DNA of 64,000 bases from Pseudomonadota bacterium (GCA_023419535.1 JAEZXX010000072.1:1-64000); one strand, 5' to 3'. Positions 25,793 to 35,019 are shown, counted from the first letter of the stretch. Notes: a model not told the origin generated them from the sequence alone. Program-made: numbers and translations.

Positions 25793-26020
25793 GCGGATGG
25801 CAGGTCTCCTGGCTCGCGGGTCGCCGGTGCCGCCCTCGCCTTCCCGGTCGGAATGCTCCGTCCAGTGGCTTGTCCGCCCCGTCTCACGGGCCGGCAGGCT
25901 GGCACCTCGCCGCTCTACAGTCGCGGGGTCGGCTGCGATGGGGACGCCCGGCTTGGGTCCGTCCTTTCGCATTCCCTCTTGGCCCCGAGGCGCATGGCGC
26001 GCTCCGGGGAACCATCCGGA
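25793..26020 (-). promoter_or_regulatory. Cobalamin (B12) riboswitch
   Basis: Minus-strand leader of the hupE-cob operon. The conserved B12 box GCCAGGAGACCTGCC occupies 25799-25813 on the complementary strand. Upstream, in the correct order, are GGTTCCCCGG at the 5' end (about 26014-26005), the CCCGCGACTGTAGAGCG-type core, GCCACTGG and GGAAGGCGAGGGCGGC. Binding of adenosylcobalamin should switch off hupE, cobU, cobW, cobN and cobO. It fills the 479-bp gap between hupE and the divergent SDR gene; between the B12 box and the hupE start are about 150 bases that may hold the expression platform. Confidence 0.95.
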
Positions 26021-26124
26021 AGCGAGCATAGACGCGCGGCGCACCCCTTTCAATCGTCCCGCCGGATGGCTGGCCGGCGCCCGGCCCCTATGTCCCGCCG
26101 GGCAGGACCCGAAGGACAGATCCG

Positions 26125-26973
26125 ATGAACCACCCCGCAATCCGACCCCAGCACACCGCCGTCGTCACCGGAGGGGCGGACGGCATCGGCCTCGCCGCGG
26201 CACGCGCCTTCGCGCGCGCCGGGCTGAAGGTCGCGATCGTCGATCGCACCATGGACGCCCTGACGGTGGCGCGCGACGAGCTGGCGGAGATCGCGGGCTC
26301 CGACGACCTCGTCGTCGCCGCCGCCTGCGACGTGACCGACCGGGTCGGCATGGAGCGCACGGCCGCCCATGTCGCCGAGCGGCTCGGCAAGGTGCACGTT
26401 CTCATGAACAACGCCGGCATCCAGCCGGGCTCCTCGATCTTCGGCGCGCAGGAGAACTGGGACGCGGTCCTTTCGGTCAATCTCGGCGGCATCATCAACG
26501 GCACGCGCGCCTTCGGCCCGGCCATGCTGGCGCACGGCGAGCCGGGGCTCATCGTCAACACCGGCTCCAAGCAGGGCATCACGACGCCGCCGGGCGACCC
26601 CGCCTACAACGTCTCGAAGGCCGGGGTGAAGGCCTTCACCGAGGCGCTGGAGCACGAGCTGCGAAACCGCGAGGGCGGGCGGGTCTCGGCGGCGCTCCTC
26701 ATTCCGGGCTTCGTCTTCACCGGCCTGACCCGGGGCGGGCGGACGGAAAAGCCGGCCGGCGCCTGGACGCCTGAGGAGACGGTGGACTTCATGCTGGAGC
26801 GGCTGGAGGCGGGCGACTTCTACATCCTGTGCCCGGACGGCGAGGTGACGCGGCAGATGGACGAGAAGCGCATCGCCTGGGCGGCGGGAGACCTCGTGGA
26901 GAACCGCCCGCCGCTGTCGCGCTGGCACCCGGATTTTTCCGAGCGCTTCAAGGCCTTCGCCGAAGGCCGGTGA
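26125..26973 (+). CDS. Short-chain dehydrogenase/reductase
   Basis: 282 residues. Rossmann-fold SDR: VVTGGADGIGLAAAR near residue 15, the NNAG motif in LMNNAGIQPGS, and the catalytic Ser...Tyr-x3-Lys in NTGSKQGIT and PAYNVSKAGVKAF. The C-terminal extension after residue 220 (WTPEETVDFMLERLEAGDFYILCPDGEVT) is longer than in minimal SDRs. NAD(P)-dependent oxidoreductase of unknown substrate, with its own promoter region shared with the riboswitch end of the cob operon. Confidence 0.9.
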   Translation: MNHPAIRPQHTAVVTGGADGIGLAAARAFARAGLKVAIVDRTMDALTVARDELAEIAGSDDLVVAAACDVTDRVGMERTAAHVAERLGKVHVLMNNAGIQPGSSIFGAQENWDAVLSVNLGGIINGTRAFGPAMLAHGEPGLIVNTGSKQGITTPPGDPAYNVSKAGVKAFTEALEHELRNREGGRVSAALLIPGFVFTGLTRGGRTEKPAGAWTPEETVDFMLERLEAGDFYILCPDGEVTRQMDEKRIAWAAGDLVENRPPLSRWHPDFSERFKAFAEGR

Positions 26974-27106
26974 CGCCCCTTGGCCCGGTGGACGCCTCGT
27001 GCGGCCCGCCGTCGGCCGCCGATCTCGGCGCCGATCCCTGCGAATGCGGGTCGCTCCGTTGTTTGCAGCGACGCCGGACGGAGTCGCTCGAACGGAAGGC
27101 GCCCGC

Positions 27107-28351
27107 TCACCGGCAGTAGGTCGAGCCGTTCGATCGCGCGGCGATGTCGAGGTGGAAATGGTCGGAATGGTCGGCGTCGGTGCCCGGGCCGATGACGGTC
27201 TGGAACGGTCCGCAGGCCGCGCGGCGGACGCTCGCCAGGAACCGGTCCTCGGGCGAGCCGGGCGCCTGTTCCTCGACGCGGACAGGCTCGCGGCCTTCGA
27301 ACTCGAAGGCGCCGACGTCGATGGCGCTACCGCGCCCGTGCTCGGAGAGGCCCGTCTCGCTCGCCCGGTCGCGGCAGACATAGGTCGAGACCTGCCGGAT
27401 CGCGCTCGGCGCCCCTGTGCCGAGCTCGGCGCGGGCCGCCGGCCCGACGCTCTCGCCGACCCAGATGTCGAAGGCGAGCGCGGTGCGGCACAGCATCTGC
27501 GTGCCGGGGCCGATCGCGACGCCGGACGAGGTCCGCGTCAGCGAAACGGGCCGCAGCACGCCGCATTGGCCGTCCGACAGGCTCGGGGCCACGGTGAACG
27601 TGGCGCCGCGGGCTTTCAGCTCCGTCTCGCAGAGGCGCGCGTCCTCGATGGCGCGGGCGGCGTCGACGCTCTCCTGCGGCGTCACCTCGAAATCGGGCGT
27701 GTCGGGTGCGCTCTCCTCCGGCGAGGTGCGGGCGTTCTCTGGCGGAACGTAGGCCGGCGACGGCTCGGGCTCAGAGGCGCCCGGTTCGGCCGGAGCGTCC
27801 AACGGGGCAGCGGCTTGAGAGACAGCATCGCTTGCCCCCGAAGGGTCAAAGGGTTCGTCCGTGGCCGGCCCGTCCGGCTCGTCCGAGGGGCGCGGCTCCG
27901 GGGTCGGAACTGTCCCGAACGTCGGATCGGCGTCGGTCTCGGAGGCCGTTCCGGGATCTGCAGCCTCGTCCGCGGCGCCGTCGCCGTCCGGCGGTCCGTC
28001 GTCGGCCGTGTCGGCGTCGGATGCCGGGCCGGCCTCGGTCGTCTCCCCCGGCGCTTCGGTGCCGGCAGCGGGTTCGGTCGGCACGTCGTCGATCGATTCC
28101 GTCGGGGGCGGGGGCGAGTCTTCGGCTGGGCGCTCGCTCGGCGTCGGGACGCTCGTCGCGGCCGGAGCGGTGGTTCTCGGCCGGGCCGGCTCGGAAGACC
28201 GCGCCGGGCGCGTCCCCTGCCCGGCCTGACCGACCGGCGGCCCGAACCAGCGCTCGAAGCGCTGCTCGATCGTCTGCGCGGCGCCGGGGCCGGCGGACAG
28301 AACCATCGCGAGGGCCAGCAAGACAGGCAGCGTCGAGCGTCGCATCACCAT
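27107..28351 (-). CDS. Extensin-like C-terminal domain protein, exported
   Basis: 414 residues from the ATG at 28351, which gives a signal peptide (RRSTLPVLLALAMVLSAGPGAAQ). Residues about 30-230 form a long Pro/Glu/Asp/Ala-rich low-complexity linker. The C-terminal 190 residues are the extensin-like domain found widely in Rhizobiales: LCETELKARGATF, QCGVLRPVSLTR, YVCRDR, LSEHGRGSAIDVGAFEF and DHSDHFHLDIAARS. The His/Asp arrangement in SEHGRGSAIDVG and DHFHLDI resembles a D-Ala-D-Ala-carboxypeptidase-like (VanY/MepA-type) zinc site, so a cell-wall role is plausible. Converges with the SDR gene. Confidence 0.85.
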   Translation of the reverse strand: MVMRRSTLPVLLALAMVLSAGPGAAQTIEQRFERWFGPPVGQAGQGTRPARSSEPARPRTTAPAATSVPTPSERPAEDSPPPPTESIDDVPTEPAAGTEAPGETTEAGPASDADTADDGPPDGDGAADEAADPGTASETDADPTFGTVPTPEPRPSDEPDGPATDEPFDPSGASDAVSQAAAPLDAPAEPGASEPEPSPAYVPPENARTSPEESAPDTPDFEVTPQESVDAARAIEDARLCETELKARGATFTVAPSLSDGQCGVLRPVSLTRTSSGVAIGPGTQMLCRTALAFDIWVGESVGPAARAELGTGAPSAIRQVSTYVCRDRASETGLSEHGRGSAIDVGAFEFEGREPVRVEEQAPGSPEDRFLASVRRAACGPFQTVIGPGTDADHSDHFHLDIAARSNGSTYCR

Positions 28352-28470
28352 CGGCCCCGTCCGGTTTCGCGCGGCGGCGCCGACGCGCCGTGTCCGCTCT
28401 CGCGTCAGGATCGGCGAGCGAAAGCGGCCTTTGTGGGTCGTCCTCACCCGAAAGCCGCCGCACGCGAAGA

Positions 28471-28491
28471 CGGCGCCCGTGGGGGGCGCCG
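28471..28491 (-). terminator. Hairpin downstream of the L,D-transpeptidase gene
   Basis: CGGCGCCC (28471-28478) pairs with GGGCGCCG (28484-28491) around a short loop, eight bases after the L,D-transpeptidase stop on the minus strand. Only a short TC-rich tract follows, so it is a weak intrinsic terminator. Confidence 0.5.
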
Positions 28492-28498
28492 TTCGGGA

Positions 28499-29884
28499 TC
28501 ACTCGACGAAGGTGACCGTGACGCCGGGCGAGACGATCTTGGCAAGTTCGGTCGCGTCCCAGTTGGTCAGGCGGATGCAGCCATAGGAGTAGGTGCGGCC
28601 GATCTGCGAGGGCTCGGGCGTGCCGTGGATGCCGTAGGTCGGGCGCGACAGCGCGATCCAGACCGTGCCGACCGGGCCGTTCGGGCCCGGCGGGATCGTC
28701 AGTATGCCGGTGTTCTCGCCCTGCTGGAAATTGATCTTCGGATTGTAGGTGTAGTTCGGGTCGAGCGCGATGCGGGTCACCTCGACCTGTCCCTCCGGCG
28801 AGGGCGTCGAGGAGGAGCCTATCGAGGCCGGATAGGCGACGACGAGGCTGCCGTCCGCGCCGTAGCCGCGCACCTGCTTGCGGCCCTTGTCGGCCTCGAT
28901 GCGCACGACGGGCGTCGTGACGCGCTCGCCGACATTCATGACCTTGAGGATGGTGCCGGGCCGGTTGAAGTCGGCCCCCGGATTGATCTCCTGCAGGTAG
29001 CGCTCGTCCATGTGGAAGCGCTCGGCGAGCTTCTCGGTCACGCGCTCGTAGGACATGTGGTCGAGCAGCGCCTTCTCCGAATAGTCGCTGGGGATGGAGG
29101 CGACGAAGGGGCCGGAGACGTCCTCGTTGGTGATCTCGTACTCGATCACCGCCGGCCCGCCGGTGGCGTAGAGCTCCTCGGCCAGCGCCTGCGGATCGTT
29201 GAAGTCGATCGAGCGGCCGGTGATCTCGGTATAGGCGGCGACCGCCTTGTTGACGTTGGAGCCCATCTGCCCGTCGATCACGCCCGGCGAGGCACCGGCG
29301 CGGTCGAGGATCACCTGATAGGCGGCGACCTGCGACTTGGCGTTCGGGCCGGTCGGGCCGGCGACGGTGGGCGCGGGGTCACTTTCGGGCTGCTGGTTCC
29401 ACAGCTGCGGCGGATATTGCGGGCCGATCGAGCCCGTCGCGTAAGGATCGGTGCCCTCCGGCGGCAAGGCGGCCGACTGGCTCGGCTCGGCGCCCGGCGC
29501 GGGCAGAGGCTGGGTCTCGACCGGGCGTTCGGCGGCCGAATCCCAGTCCTGCCCGGTGAACGGGTCGCCGAAGCCCGGCGGAACGGTGCCGACCGGACCC
29601 TCCAGAACGGCGCCGGGCGGCGGCGGTCCGTCGAGCACGATGGCGTCCTGCGGCCCGCGCTCCTCGATGGCCACGACGCGGCCGTAGGGGTCGACCGTGA
29701 CGATGCGGCCGTATTCGTCGATGAAGCTCTCGTTGCCGCCCGTGGTCCGGTCGGGCTCGAAGGAGCGGTAGTAGGGGCTGTCGCGGTAGGGGTCGTAATA
29801 TTGCGCGCCGGCCGGACCGGCAAACGCGCCGAGCCCGAACGGGATCGTCACGATCATGATCGCGATGCCCGACAGAACCCTCAT
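28499..29884 (-). CDS. L,D-transpeptidase (YkuD family) with peptidoglycan-binding region
   Basis: 461 residues from the ATG at 29884 (MRVLSGIAIMIVTIPFGLGAFAG, signal peptide or anchor). After a Pro-rich linker comes a peptidoglycan-binding-like repeat (YQVILDRAGASPGVIDGQMGSN), a region resembling a LysM-like module (YLQEINPGADFNRPGTILKV), and the C-terminal YkuD catalytic domain with the motif HGTPEPSQIGRTYSYGCIRL, containing the nucleophilic Cys. It forms 3-3 cross-links or attaches proteins to peptidoglycan in the periplasm. About 160 bp separate it from the next lipoprotein gene. Confidence 0.9.
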   Translation of the reverse strand: MRVLSGIAIMIVTIPFGLGAFAGPAGAQYYDPYRDSPYYRSFEPDRTTGGNESFIDEYGRIVTVDPYGRVVAIEERGPQDAIVLDGPPPPGAVLEGPVGTVPPGFGDPFTGQDWDSAAERPVETQPLPAPGAEPSQSAALPPEGTDPYATGSIGPQYPPQLWNQQPESDPAPTVAGPTGPNAKSQVAAYQVILDRAGASPGVIDGQMGSNVNKAVAAYTEITGRSIDFNDPQALAEELYATGGPAVIEYEITNEDVSGPFVASIPSDYSEKALLDHMSYERVTEKLAERFHMDERYLQEINPGADFNRPGTILKVMNVGERVTTPVVRIEADKGRKQVRGYGADGSLVVAYPASIGSSSTPSPEGQVEVTRIALDPNYTYNPKINFQQGENTGILTIPPGPNGPVGTVWIALSRPTYGIHGTPEPSQIGRTYSYGCIRLTNWDATELAKIVSPGVTVTFVE

Positions 29885-30044
29885 CGGCGTCTCTCCGTCT
29901 CTTCGTGTCGGCCGTCCGTCCGAGGTCGGCTCCCCCTTCAACGCCCGAGGCGGGCGAACGTCTCCCATTCATCCTCCATCAAGCCTAACGAAAGGCAAAT
30001 GAACATGGGCTGAAGATGTCGCGTGCGCGCCGCGCGGCGAGGGG

Positions 30045-30473
30045 TCAGGAGGCCGGGGGCAGCGGCTTCGACATCTCCGGCCCCTGGGCCCGCGTGCGCT
30101 CCAGCTCGATCACCACCGGGTTCGGCACGTGGTCGTAGGCGGCGCGGGTGTAGAGGTCGACCCCGACCCCGACGACGGTCGGCCCGCCCAGCGCGTTGCG
30201 TGCGACGCCCGTCGCGCCGGCCAGGCTCACCCGGCGCCGCACCTCCACGGTCGCGCTCTCGTAGCCCGGCGCGCTGGCCGTCACCGTGAAGTCCTGCGAG
30301 CGCGGCGCGCGCACCGTGCAGGAGCCCCGGCAGGCGACGTCGAGGCTGGTGCGCACCAGCGCGTCGGGCGGGGTCACCTCGATGCGCACCGGCTCCTCGA
30401 CGCCGCGCTGGATCGTGCCGCAGGCGGGAAGCGCGAGAAGGACGGGCAGAAGGGCGAGGCGGACGAGGAACAT
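30045..30473 (-). CDS. Small lipoprotein with PEGA-like domain
   Basis: 142 residues from the ATG at 30473. A short signal sequence ends in the lipobox LPAC (Cys at about residue 17). Next comes RIEVTPPDALVRTSLDVACRGSCTVRAPRSQDFTVTASAPGY (read in parts), a beta-rich segment of the PEGA type, and a hydrophobic stretch around GGPTVVGVGVDLYTRAAYDHVPNPVV. Outer-membrane or periplasmic anchoring is expected; function unknown. Confidence 0.75.
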   Translation of the reverse strand: MFLVRLALLPVLLALPACGTIQRGVEEPVRIEVTPPDALVRTSLDVACRGSCTVRAPRSQDFTVTASAPGYESATVEVRRRVSLAGATGVARNALGGPTVVGVGVDLYTRAAYDHVPNPVVIELERTRAQGPEMSKPLPPAS

Positions 30474-30648
30474 GGAGGGGCGGAAGGCTCGAACGGTGGA
30501 GGGCGGATGCGGTCTCGCGCGACGGCCGTCTGGGACATCGATCTTCGGCCATTCCATGGCCGAGGCCCCGGACGAGCGTCCTTCTCCCGGAACTGTGAGC
30601 GCCAGGGGACGTTCCTTCCGCCAACCCCATCCGACAAGGAGACGATCA

Positions 30649-31035
30649 ATGTCCGCGACCATGGGAACGGGACCGTCCGGTGAAATCGAGACCGGCGTCG
30701 ACGCGATCGAGGCGAGCCGGGTGAACGGCACCAAGGTCTACAACACCGACGGCGACAGCCTCGGCCACATCCACGACGTCGTGCTCGGCAAGCGCGACGG
30801 CCGCGTGAAATACGCCATCATGTCCTTCGGCGGCTTCCTGGGGATCGGCGAGGAGTACCATCCGCTGCCCTGGAACGTGCTGAAATACGACGAGCGGCAG
30901 GGCGGCTACGTCGTCGGGCTGACGCGTGAGCAGCTGGAGGGCGCCCCGCGCTATGCGGAGACGAACCGCCCGAGCTGGGGCGACGAGGCCTATGGCCGCC
31001 GCGTCAACGACTATTACGGCGTCGGCTATCTCTGA
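30649..31035 (+). CDS. PRC-barrel domain protein
   Basis: 128 residues from the ATG at 30649, with AAGGAG eight bases upstream. The PRC-barrel core is visible as SRVNGTKVYNTDGDSLGHIHDVVLGKRDGRVKYAIMSFGGFLGIGEEYHPLPWNVLKYD (read in parts). Such small stand-alone PRC-barrel proteins are common in Rhizobiales, often in stress-induced contexts, and their roles are unclear. It precedes the trehalose genes. Confidence 0.9.
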   Translation: MSATMGTGPSGEIETGVDAIEASRVNGTKVYNTDGDSLGHIHDVVLGKRDGRVKYAIMSFGGFLGIGEEYHPLPWNVLKYDERQGGYVVGLTREQLEGAPRYAETNRPSWGDEAYGRRVNDYYGVGYL

Positions 31036-31214
31036 GGAGACCGCGAGCCGCCGCCGGGCGCCCGGACGCGCTGTCGGGCGCACCGCGCCGGCGGCGGCTT
31101 TCCCCTTATTCTCGACGCGGGCCCTCCCGAGCCGATGGACCGGTGCCGCGGAACCGCGAACGTGAAACCGGCCGGATCGTGGCCTTCGCCGCCGCGGCCT
31201 CTAGATGGGCTTCG

Positions 31215-31958
31215 ATGCAAGCGCCCCCACCGCTCGACCCGTCCCGCCACGCCCTCTTCCTCGACTTCGACGGAACGCTCGTCGGCTTCCGCGACGACCC
31301 GCAGGCGGTCGCTATCGAGCGAGATGCGCTCGGCAGCCTAATCGCGCTGTCCGGGCGGCTCGACGGGGCGCTCGCCATAGTGTCGGGCCGCCGCATAGAG
31401 GACCTCGACCGCTTCCTGCGCCCCTTGTCCTTCGCCGCGGCCGGCGTCCACGGGCTCGAGCTGCGCCGCGCCCCCGGCGGCGACGTAGAGCGCTCCGTCG
31501 ATCCGCACGCTCTCGACCGCATCCGCGGCCGCCTTCGCGACGCGCTTGCGGCCCATCCGGGCCTGCGGCTCGAGGACAAGGGCTCGGCGCTCGTCCTCCA
31601 CTGCCGGGAGCATCCCGAGCTCGAGGCCGTTTCACGTGAGACCATGGCCCGGGCGGTCGAGGGCGAGACCGGCTTCAAGATCATGCCCGGCAACCGCATC
31701 GTCGAGGTCCACCCCGCGGGGATGGACAAGGGCATCGCGGTCACGGCGCTGATGCGCGAGCCCGCTTTCGACGGGCGGGTGCCGCTCTATGTCGGCGACG
31801 ACACGACCGACGAATACGCCATGGAGGCGGTGCAGGCCGCGGGCGGGCTCGGCGTCAAGGTCGGCCCGGGCGAAAGCGTCGGCCGCGCGCGGCTCGCCGA
31901 CGTCCCGGCCGTTCACCGCTGGCTCGCCGAGGCCCTCGGCCCCCTTGGCAGGCCGTGA
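31215..31958 (+). CDS. otsB: Trehalose-6-phosphate phosphatase
   Basis: 247 residues from the ATG at 31215 (MQAPPPLDPSRHALFLDFDGT). HAD-superfamily phosphatase: motif I FLDFDGTLVGF with the nucleophilic Asp, AIVSGRRIEDL, the cap region, and motif IV VGDDTTDEYAM. It converts trehalose-6-phosphate to trehalose. It is 31 bases upstream of otsA, so the pair forms a trehalose operon, usually for osmotic and desiccation tolerance. A parS-like site lies at 31628-31643. Confidence 0.94.
   Translation: MQAPPPLDPSRHALFLDFDGTLVGFRDDPQAVAIERDALGSLIALSGRLDGALAIVSGRRIEDLDRFLRPLSFAAAGVHGLELRRAPGGDVERSVDPHALDRIRGRLRDALAAHPGLRLEDKGSALVLHCREHPELEAVSRETMARAVEGETGFKIMPGNRIVEVHPAGMDKGIAVTALMREPAFDGRVPLYVGDDTTDEYAMEAVQAAGGLGVKVGPGESVGRARLADVPAVHRWLAEALGPLGRP
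31628..31643. promoter_or_regulatory. parS-like palindrome (site 3, within otsB)
   Basis: CGTTTCACGTGAGACC: the left arm matches canonical parS (GTTTCACGTG) and the right arm matches the variant seen at the other sites in this window. Three mismatches to TGTTTCACGTGAAACA. In frame it reads Val-Ser-Arg-Glu-Thr. Confidence 0.5.
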
Positions 31959-31989
31959 GGCCCGCGCGACTGTGGACGCACGCGAATCG

Positions 31990-33486
31990 ATGGAGGACGG
32001 ACCATTGAGGAACGGTGAGGGACGGCTGGTCTTCGTGTCCAACCGCGTCGGGCCCCTGTCGGACGAGGGCAAGGCCGGCGGCCTGGCGGTGGGCCTGGCG
32101 GACGCGCTGCGGCGGCGCGGCGGGCTCTGGTTCGGCTGGAGCGGGGAGACCTCGGAAGCGGGGACCACCTGCGATCTGAAGACCGAGACGCACGGGGACA
32201 CGACGCTCGCGACCATCGATCTGACGGAGGAGGAGGCCGAGGGCTTCTACCTCCATTACGCCAACCGCACGCTCTGGCCGCTCCTGCACTACCGGCTGGA
32301 CATCGCCGAGTACGACCGGGAATCCGACCGGGTCTACCGCGCCGTCAACAGGCGCTTCGCCGAACGCCTGCAGCCCATGATCGGCGACGAGGACCTCGTC
32401 TGGGTCCACGACTACCATTTCTTCTATCTCGGGGCGGAGCTGCGCGAACTCGGCTACGAGGGCCGCGTCGGCTTCTTCCTGCACATTCCCTTCTGCCCGC
32501 CGGAGATCCTCGGCGCCCTGCCCGCCTCGCTCGACCTCGTCTCGGCCATGCTCGCCTACGACGTGGTCGGCTTCCAGACCGAGGTCGACCGGCGCAACTT
32601 CATCGCCTTCTGCGTCCAGGAGCTGGAGGGCGAGGAGCACGAGGACGGCATTCTCGTCGTGGGCGAACGTCGGGTGCGCTGCGGCACCTTCCCGATCGGC
32701 ATCGACGCGGAAGGTTTCGCCGAGTTCGCCTCCTCCGACGAGGCGAAGGAGCACGAGGCGATGATGCTCGGCATGGCCAACGGCCGCGCCCAGATCGTGG
32801 GCGTCGACCGGATGGACTATTCCAAGGGCATCCTCCACCGCATCCGCGGCTTCGAGCAGCTCTTGGAGAACCATCCGGAGGCGCACGGCGCGGTGCGCTT
32901 CCTGCAGGTCGCGCCGGTCTCGCGCGGCGAGCTCGACGCCTATGCCGAGCTGCGCCAGGAGCTGGAGCAGCTGGCCGGCAACATCAACGGGCGCTTCGCG
33001 ACCCTCGACTGGGCGCCGATGCAGATCCTGACGCGCGGCTTCACGCGCAAGGCGCTGGCCGGCATCTACCGCGCCGCGCGCATCTGCATGGTGACGCCGC
33101 TGCGCGACGGCATGAACCTCGTCGCCAAGGAATATGTCGCCGCGCAGGACCCGGAGGACCCGGGCGTCCTCATCCTGTCGCGCTTCGCGGGCGCCAAGGC
33201 CGAGCTCGGCGCCGCTCTGATCGTCAACCCCTACTCCTCCGACGACGTGGCCCGCGCCCTCAAGGTGGCGCTGGAGATGCCGCTGGAGGAGCGCAAGCGC
33301 CGCTACGGGCTGATGCGAGAGCGGGTCTTCTCCAACACGGCCGCGCACTGGTGCGACGGCTTCCTCGACGTCCTCGCCAACTCCGACGGCGCGCGCCGGG
33401 GCGACGACCCGCGCGAGGCGCTTTTGCGAACGCCCTGGACCTGGGATAAGGCGCTGCGGTTCCTCGGCGCCGTGCACCCCCGATGA
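31990..33486 (+). CDS. otsA: Trehalose-6-phosphate synthase
   Basis: 498 residues from the ATG at 31990 (MEDGPLRNGEGRLVFVSNRV). GT20 glycosyltransferase joining UDP-glucose and glucose-6-phosphate. Family motifs: LVFVSNRVGPL, VWVHDYHFFYLGAELRELG, GFFLHIPFCPPEIL, VGVDRMDYSKGILHRI and TPLRDGMNLVAKEYVAAQ. Second gene of the otsB-otsA operon; eda follows after 15 bases. Confidence 0.95.
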   Translation: MEDGPLRNGEGRLVFVSNRVGPLSDEGKAGGLAVGLADALRRRGGLWFGWSGETSEAGTTCDLKTETHGDTTLATIDLTEEEAEGFYLHYANRTLWPLLHYRLDIAEYDRESDRVYRAVNRRFAERLQPMIGDEDLVWVHDYHFFYLGAELRELGYEGRVGFFLHIPFCPPEILGALPASLDLVSAMLAYDVVGFQTEVDRRNFIAFCVQELEGEEHEDGILVVGERRVRCGTFPIGIDAEGFAEFASSDEAKEHEAMMLGMANGRAQIVGVDRMDYSKGILHRIRGFEQLLENHPEAHGAVRFLQVAPVSRGELDAYAELRQELEQLAGNINGRFATLDWAPMQILTRGFTRKALAGIYRAARICMVTPLRDGMNLVAKEYVAAQDPEDPGVLILSRFAGAKAELGAALIVNPYSSDDVARALKVALEMPLEERKRRYGLMRERVFSNTAAHWCDGFLDVLANSDGARRGDDPREALLRTPWTWDKALRFLGAVHPR

Positions 33487-33501
33487 GAAGAGGCTGATCC
33501 G

Positions 33502-34143
33502 ATGGTCCAGAAGGCCGAACCGCTCCTGACGATCCTGAAAGGCCAGCCGGTGATCCCCGTCGTCGCCGTCGACAGCGCGGACGGTGCGGTGAGGCTGGCG
33601 CGCGCGCTCGCCGCCGGCGGCCTGCCGGCGATCGAGATCACGCTGCGCACGCCGGCGGCCCTCGACGCCATCCGGGCCGTGGCACGGGAGGTGCCGGAGG
33701 CGATCGTCGGCGCCGGCACGATCCTGACGCGCGACCAGTTCCGTGAGGCCGAGGACGCGGGCGCGACGTTCATCGTCTCGCCGGGCGGAACGCCGGGGCT
33801 TCTGGACGCGGCCGAGGCCTCCCACGTCCCGCTGCTCCCGGGCGCGGCCAGCCCTTCCGAGCTGATGGCGATGCTGGAGCGCGGCTACTCGGTGCTGAAA
33901 TTCTTCCCCGCCGAACAGCTCGGCGGCGCGCCCTTCCTCAAGGCGCTGGCGCCGGTCTTCCCGGCCGTCCGCTTCTGCCCGACAGGCGGCATCTCGACCA
34001 GGAACGTCGGCGACTATCTCTCCCTGCCGAACGTGGTGTGCGTCGGCGGCTCCTGGGTGGCGCCGAAGGCCGCGCTCGATGCCGGCGACTACGGGGAGGT
34101 CACGCGCCTGTCGCGCGAGGCCGCGGATCTGAAGAGAGGCTGA
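33502..34143 (+). CDS. eda: 2-keto-3-deoxy-6-phosphogluconate aldolase
   Basis: 213 residues. Class I aldolase that splits KDPG into pyruvate and glyceraldehyde-3-phosphate in the Entner-Doudoroff pathway. Visible: QPVIPVVAVDSADGAVRLARALAAGG, the catalytic Glu in AIEITLRTPAAL, VGAGTILTRDQF, the Schiff-base Lys in VLKFFPAEQLGG, and FCPTGGIS. It probably shares a transcript with otsBA. The kinase and permease for gluconate are at 14.9-16.8 kb. Confidence 0.94.
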   Translation: MVQKAEPLLTILKGQPVIPVVAVDSADGAVRLARALAAGGLPAIEITLRTPAALDAIRAVAREVPEAIVGAGTILTRDQFREAEDAGATFIVSPGGTPGLLDAAEASHVPLLPGAASPSELMAMLERGYSVLKFFPAEQLGGAPFLKALAPVFPAVRFCPTGGISTRNVGDYLSLPNVVCVGGSWVAPKAALDAGDYGEVTRLSREAADLKRG

Positions 34144-34152
34144 GACGCCGAC

Positions 34153-35019
34153 ATGCGCCGCGTCCTGAACCCTGCGGCGCTCCTGTCCGCCCTCGCGCTC
34201 TTCCTCACCGCCTGCGCGAGCGACGCCCTCAACCTCGTCACCTCCCGCGCCGGCTACAGCGCGACGAACGACATCGCCTACGGGCCCGACCCGCGCCAGC
34301 GCTTCGATCTCTACGTGCCGGACGGGGCCGAGCCGCAGACGCCCCTCGTCGTGTACATCCACGGCGGCTCCTGGGATTCGGGCTCGAAGGACATCTACCG
34401 CTTCGTCGGCCAGTCCTTTGCGGCGCAGGGCTTCATCCTGGCCGTCCCGAACTATCGCCTCTACCCCCAGGTGACCTTTCCCGGCTTCGTGGAGGATGCC
34501 GCGCTCGCCCTCGCCTCGGTCGACCGGGCGCTGGCGAGCGGAGCCTACGGCGTACCGGCCGGGCGCCGCCCGCTGGCGCTGATGGGTCATTCGGCGGGGG
34601 CGCAGATCGCCGCGCTTCTGGCCTTCGACGAGCGGTATCTGACGGCGGCGGGCTCGTCGCGCGACCGCCTCTCGGCCTTCGTCGGCCTCGCCGGCCCCTA
34701 CGACTTCCTGCCGCTGACGGAAGAGCGCTACGAGCGCGTGTTCCCGGCGCAAACGCGCGACCAGAGCCAGGCGGTGAACTATGCCGACGGGCGCGGACCC
34801 GCGACGCTGCTCGTCCACGGCACGGCCGACACGACGGTCCTGCCGGCGAACTCGACCTCGATGGCGAACGCCATCCGCGCGGCCGGGGGCCGGGCGGAGC
34901 TGCGGCTCTTCGAGGGCGTCAACCACATCGTGCCGATCTCCTCCTTCGCCACCGCCCTGCCGCTCGGCAATCCGGCGATCCCGCAGGCCGTCTTCGCGTT
35001 CCTGAAGGGCCGCCTGTGA
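34153..35019 (+). CDS. Alpha/beta-hydrolase lipoprotein (carboxylesterase-like)
   Basis: 288 residues. The N-terminal signal ends at LTAC (Cys near residue 21), a lipobox. The fold is of the hormone-sensitive-lipase/BD-FAE type: oxyanion motif YIHGGSWDSGSKDIY, nucleophile GHSAGAQIAALLA, the acid in LLVHGTADTTVLPANS and the His in EGVNHIVPIS. Likely an exported esterase of unknown substrate. The stop overlaps the GNAT gene start (GTGA), so the two are coupled. Confidence 0.88.
   Translation: MRRVLNPAALLSALALFLTACASDALNLVTSRAGYSATNDIAYGPDPRQRFDLYVPDGAEPQTPLVVYIHGGSWDSGSKDIYRFVGQSFAAQGFILAVPNYRLYPQVTFPGFVEDAALALASVDRALASGAYGVPAGRRPLALMGHSAGAQIAALLAFDERYLTAAGSSRDRLSAFVGLAGPYDFLPLTEERYERVFPAQTRDQSQAVNYADGRGPATLLVHGTADTTVLPANSTSMANAIRAAGGRAELRLFEGVNHIVPISSFATALPLGNPAIPQAVFAFLKGRL

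Noticed and set aside
26999..30013. 1004-codon plus-strand open frame opposite the extensin-like and L,D-transpeptidase genes
   Set aside because: No recognisable domain, Arg/Gly/Asp-rich, fully antisense to two genes with clear motifs and signal peptides.
31855..34926. 1023-codon minus-strand open frame opposite otsA, eda and the esterase
   Set aside because: Shadow of well-identified genes; no domain.
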